Source: Chloroflexota bacterium (lineage in GTDB: Bacteria > Chloroflexota > Anaerolineae > J036 > Brachytrichaceae). From it: a stretch of DNA of 36,796 bases. The notes under the pieces are model-generated. The model worked only from the letters and a program-made list of their open reading frames with translations. It was not told the origin of the DNA and did no database searches. The stretch lies in NCBI GenBank assembly GCA_023488685.1, contig JAMDDR010000430.1, positions 1 through 36,796 on the forward strand, written 5' to 3'. This document shows, in pieces, positions 33,708 through 36,796 of this stretch; position 1 is the stretch's first letter; every line of letters begins with the position of its first letter. The translations under genes and the position numbers were made by a program.

Positions 33708-36476
33708 ATGCCGCGCAACCGCTTCGTTAACTTTGTCATACAGACAACCTTGTTTCTTGGGTTTGTGTGCCTGTATACGTTTACGTTGAACTCCGACGTT
33801 CAGCCCGCAGATAGCGGGGAATTCCAGGTTGCGGCGATCACGTTAGGTATTCCACACCCGCCGGGCTATCCGCTGTTCACCATGCTGGGGTGGCTATTTG
33901 CGCGGGTTCCCATCGGTTCACCCTTCGCGCGCGTGTCGTTCCTGTCGGTCATCGCTTCTGCTGCCGCCCTGGTGCTGGTTAGCCTGGCGGTGCAGCAGTT
34001 GAGCAGGGGAGAGGGGGAGCAGGGGAGAGGGGGAGCAGAGGAGAGGAGGAGCGTGGGTGAAGCAGCGCTTATCTCTCCCTCACCCCCTCACCCCCTCTCC
34101 CCTGCTCCCTTGCTCCTTGGGCTGCTGGCGGCGGGGGCATTGGGTACGAGCACGACGTTCTGGGCACAGGCGACGACGACCAATATTCGCAGCCTGACGG
34201 CGTTTTTCGCGGCTGCGATGTTGTGGGCGTTGGCGCGCCTCTTGAACGAAGGGCAGAGGACGGCGGTTGATCGGCAGGATCGGATGTTTCGTTCCCCGTT
34301 TCTGGTCTCCTTGTATTTATTCAGCCTGGCGTTTGGATTGGGGATCGGGCACCACGTTTCACTCATCTTCGTGGGTGCTGTGCTGGGCGCTTGTGTCGTT
34401 CTTCTGCTGTTGCGGCGGCACGCCGGCTGGCAGGTATTCGGCGTTGCGGCACTGCTATTCGTGGTGACCCAACTCGTATGGCTGTATCTGCCACTGCGGG
34501 ATGCGGCGGGGGCACGGTTTGCGCCCGGCAACCTCATCAGCCTGGATGGGTTGCTGTCCCACATTTTTGCGCGTGGATTTGCCGGCGACATGCTGGCATT
34601 TGCTACACCCGAATACCTGTTTGACCGCCTGGCGGTGCTGCCGACGCTGTTTGCGTTTGAGTTCAGCCCAGCCATCCTGGTGTGCATGCTCGTCGCACTG
34701 CTTGCGCTGTTGTGGAAGCGCCGCGCTACTGGCATTACCCTGTTGCTGGCATTTGGATTGCATCTGTTCATCACCATCACTTATCGCGCGCCACAGACTG
34801 TGGAATATGCCATGCCGGCGTGGATCATCCTGTGCGTGATCCTGGGTGCCGGGGGAGCAGTGCTCATCCAAGAGATCGCCATGATCCTATGGCGATATTT
34901 CTCTGCCCACCCAGTAGGTAAAACACAATGGATGACCCGTGCGGCGCCCAGGGGATTGAGTATCGCCATCGTGGCCGTCGCGGGCGTGCTGCTATTGCGT
35001 GATGGTCTTGAGCGTCTGCCCAGCTTCACCTTGTTGGCCCAGGACCGCAGTACGCGCGCGTTGGCTGAAGGTGTGCTGGTTCATGCGGCGCTGGATAGCA
35101 CGGTGCTCTCACAATGGCACCAGGCTACGCCGATGTGGGCGCTACAGGATGTTGAGGGATTGCGGCGCGACGTGCATGTCGAGTACGTATACCCGCGCGG
35201 CGCGCAACCGTACGCGGACACTTTTGCCGAGAGTGCCGTTGAATCCGCGCAAACAGGGACGACTTACGTGACCAGCCTCTATGCCGTGCCGTTTGCCGGG
35301 CGGGGTCTGTATGTTGTGCCGCAGAACGGCCTGCCTGCGTGGGAGGTGTTTACGTCTACACTCACGCAAACGCTCACGCAACATGGATCTGCAGCAGGGA
35401 ATCTGTTGTTCGACAGTCGCATTGAAGTATTTCCGCTCAAGGCTGCGATGGATAAGGTTGGAGTCGGTCAAATGCTTGACATCGTCGTCACCTGGCGTGC
35501 CGTAGGGGTGATCATGGAAAACGAAGCATTGACTGTCCGCATCATGCGCGCCAACGGCAAGCTGGCTGGCAATGCCGACATACGGCTCGATCCTGCCATG
35601 CAAGCAGATGAAGTGCGGTCGCAACGAGTCAGATTGGGCATCCCGCTCGACCTCACTCCCGGCGAATATCAGATCCTGGTGGGTGCGTATCGGCAGGAGT
35701 CCGCTGGCTTTGTCGCGCTACAAGAGCGTTCCAAGTCCGACTTCGTAACGGCCTCGCCAGTAATCATTGCGCCAACCTGTCAGCAACCGATCACGCAACA
35801 CCCAATCAGTCCGTCAGCGTTCAATGACCCGTCTGATCCTGACCTCGTCGGTGTGGACTATGACACCGGTGTGGGGGGGCAACTGCGCGTGCTGACGCAC
35901 TGGCAGTTGGGTACGCTCAGTTCGACCGTCAACTTGTTCGATCGTGAAGGGAATGTGCTGGGAGCGACGCAGCAGATCGCTGCTGCCACGGATATGAGCC
36001 AACCACAATATGTGAGTGTCGTCTTCGACGTGCCGCTTATGCGCGGGTTGCAGCTCGGGAGGGGTGCGCATGGTCAGCCGGATTTCACGCTGCCTGACTT
36101 TACTGAGGGTGAGCGCTATGTGCCATTTGCCAACGAGATGGTGCTGGTTGGCTCTGACACTCAGCGCGAAGGCAGCCAACTGAAAGTTAGTCTGCAATGG
36201 CTATCAGCGCGTCCGATCACTACAGATTACGTCGTGTCGGCGCGTGTGAATGGCGATGACTTCTACGCGGCACACGACGGCGTGCCTGCGCTGGGCGCGC
36301 TGCCTACGCTCAAGTGGATTCGCGGTTCGCGTGTTAGCGACCGGCATCCGATCGCATTGGGAGACTACAACGGCTCGTTGCGAGGCACCGTGGTGGTGTA
36401 CGATGCCTTTACCCAGCAACCGCTCCTGTCGTTGGATGAACGCTATGAAAGTGGGATTACGTTTGAAGTGAAATAG
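33708..36476 (+). CDS. DUF2723-type membrane protein (probable glycosyltransferase-like) with in-frame repeat insertion
   Basis: DVQPADSGEFQVAAITLGIPHPPGYPLFTMLGWLFARVPIGSPFARVSFLSVIASA, the DUF2723 N-terminal motif; many TM helices and a soluble C-terminal region. Confidence 0.88.
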   Translation: MPRNRFVNFVIQTTLFLGFVCLYTFTLNSDVQPADSGEFQVAAITLGIPHPPGYPLFTMLGWLFARVPIGSPFARVSFLSVIASAAALVLVSLAVQQLSRGEGEQGRGGAEERRSVGEAALISPSPPHPLSPAPLLLGLLAAGALGTSTTFWAQATTTNIRSLTAFFAAAMLWALARLLNEGQRTAVDRQDRMFRSPFLVSLYLFSLAFGLGIGHHVSLIFVGAVLGACVVLLLLRRHAGWQVFGVAALLFVVTQLVWLYLPLRDAAGARFAPGNLISLDGLLSHIFARGFAGDMLAFATPEYLFDRLAVLPTLFAFEFSPAILVCMLVALLALLWKRRATGITLLLAFGLHLFITITYRAPQTVEYAMPAWIILCVILGAGGAVLIQEIAMILWRYFSAHPVGKTQWMTRAAPRGLSIAIVAVAGVLLLRDGLERLPSFTLLAQDRSTRALAEGVLVHAALDSTVLSQWHQATPMWALQDVEGLRRDVHVEYVYPRGAQPYADTFAESAVESAQTGTTYVTSLYAVPFAGRGLYVVPQNGLPAWEVFTSTLTQTLTQHGSAAGNLLFDSRIEVFPLKAAMDKVGVGQMLDIVVTWRAVGVIMENEALTVRIMRANGKLAGNADIRLDPAMQADEVRSQRVRLGIPLDLTPGEYQILVGAYRQESAGFVALQERSKSDFVTASPVIIAPTCQQPITQHPISPSAFNDPSDPDLVGVDYDTGVGGQLRVLTHWQLGTLSSTVNLFDREGNVLGATQQIAAATDMSQPQYVSVVFDVPLMRGLQLGRGAHGQPDFTLPDFTEGERYVPFANEMVLVGSDTQREGSQLKVSLQWLSARPITTDYVVSARVNGDDFYAAHDGVPALGALPTLKWIRGSRVSDRHPIALGDYNGSLRGTVVVYDAFTQQPLLSLDERYESGITFEVK
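34002..34118. repeat. Octanucleotide inverted repeat inside the DUF2723 CDS
   Basis: AGCAGGGG AGAGGGGG AGCAGGGG AGAGGGGG AGCAGAGG AGAGGAGG (34002-34049) versus TCTCCCTC ACCCCCTC ACCCCCTC TCCCCTGC TCCCTTGC (34074-34113); perfect 19-bp stem 34015-34033/34091-34109. Confidence 0.95.
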
Positions 36477-36549
36477 CGATGAACGCAGCATTGCCGGAAT
36501 CGCCGTATCCGCCTTATGTAACGTTAGATTGGGATGACATACCCGGCGG

Positions 36550-36589
36550 GTGCCGGCGGTTGTCAGGGCGTACTGACAACCGCCGGCAC
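36550..36589. repeat. Perfect 17-bp inverted repeat
   Basis: GTGCCGGCGGTTGTCAG ggcgta CTGACAACCGCCGGCAC. Confidence 0.95.
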
Positions 36590-36637
36590 GAAGTTCCGAG
36601 TACCGAGTGAGAAGTGCGAAGTGCTCAGTGCTCAGGC
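36589..36637. repeat. Seven phased heptads of NNNAGTN type
   Basis: CGAAGTT CCGAGTA CCGAGTG AGAAGTG CGAAGTG CTCAGTG CTCAGGC. Confidence 0.85.
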
Positions 36638-36675
36638 GCGAGGGGATTGGCAACACCAACAGATGTCAGGGGTTT

Positions 36676-36697
36676 TGACAACTGACAACCTGACAAC
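36676..36697. repeat. TGACAAC heptad repeats
   Basis: TGACAAC TGACAAC c TGACAAC. Confidence 0.85.
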
Positions 36698-36731
36698 TGG
36701 CTTGCCGTTGAACGTCGGTTCGGGCTGACAT

Positions 36732-36782
36732 GCCTGCGAGCGAGTTCGCAGGCTGATACGACAAGCCTGCTTCCAGCAGGCT
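36732..36782. repeat. Two adjacent small hairpins sharing a GCCTGC/GCAGGC stem
   Basis: GCCTGCGA gcgagt TCGCAGGC (36732-36753) and AGCCTGC ttcca GCAGGCT (36764-36782). Confidence 0.85.
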
Positions 36783-36796
36783 ATCGATGTGCCGTG

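Overview
The window is a GC-rich bacterial chromosomal segment with about 30 genes. Gene content suggests Chloroflexota, but that is an inference. I see no rRNA, tRNA, CRISPR array or transposase. Recognisable genes: metH, proB, argH, gyrA, a fabL-type enoyl-ACP reductase, a MarR regulator, and a dnaB / DnaD-like / DnaI-like primosome cluster in which dnaB carries a 430-aa LAGLIDADG intein at the SDLRESG^SIEQD site. There are also surface-polysaccharide and membrane glycosyltransferases (O-antigen ligase, GT39-like, GT4, DUF2723), an HDAC/acetylpolyamine amidohydrolase-like enzyme, a membrane-anchored Cas4-like nuclease, and a receiver-DUF309 fusion. The most unusual signal is a dispersed set of short, strictly phased repeats. 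One family has a 7-nt period (GAGATTN / ATTTTNG / NNNAGTN), another an 8-nt period (GCTCCCTC / AGCAGGGG). They are often arranged as inverted repeats with perfect 14-23 bp stems. They fill intergenic gaps exactly, supply stop or start codons, and lie in frame inside conserved genes (methyltransferase, argH, GT39, gyrA, metH, DUF2723). No mobilising enzyme is encoded here. I regard this repeat system as the best candidate for something under-described. All calls come from reading the sequence; no searches were run.
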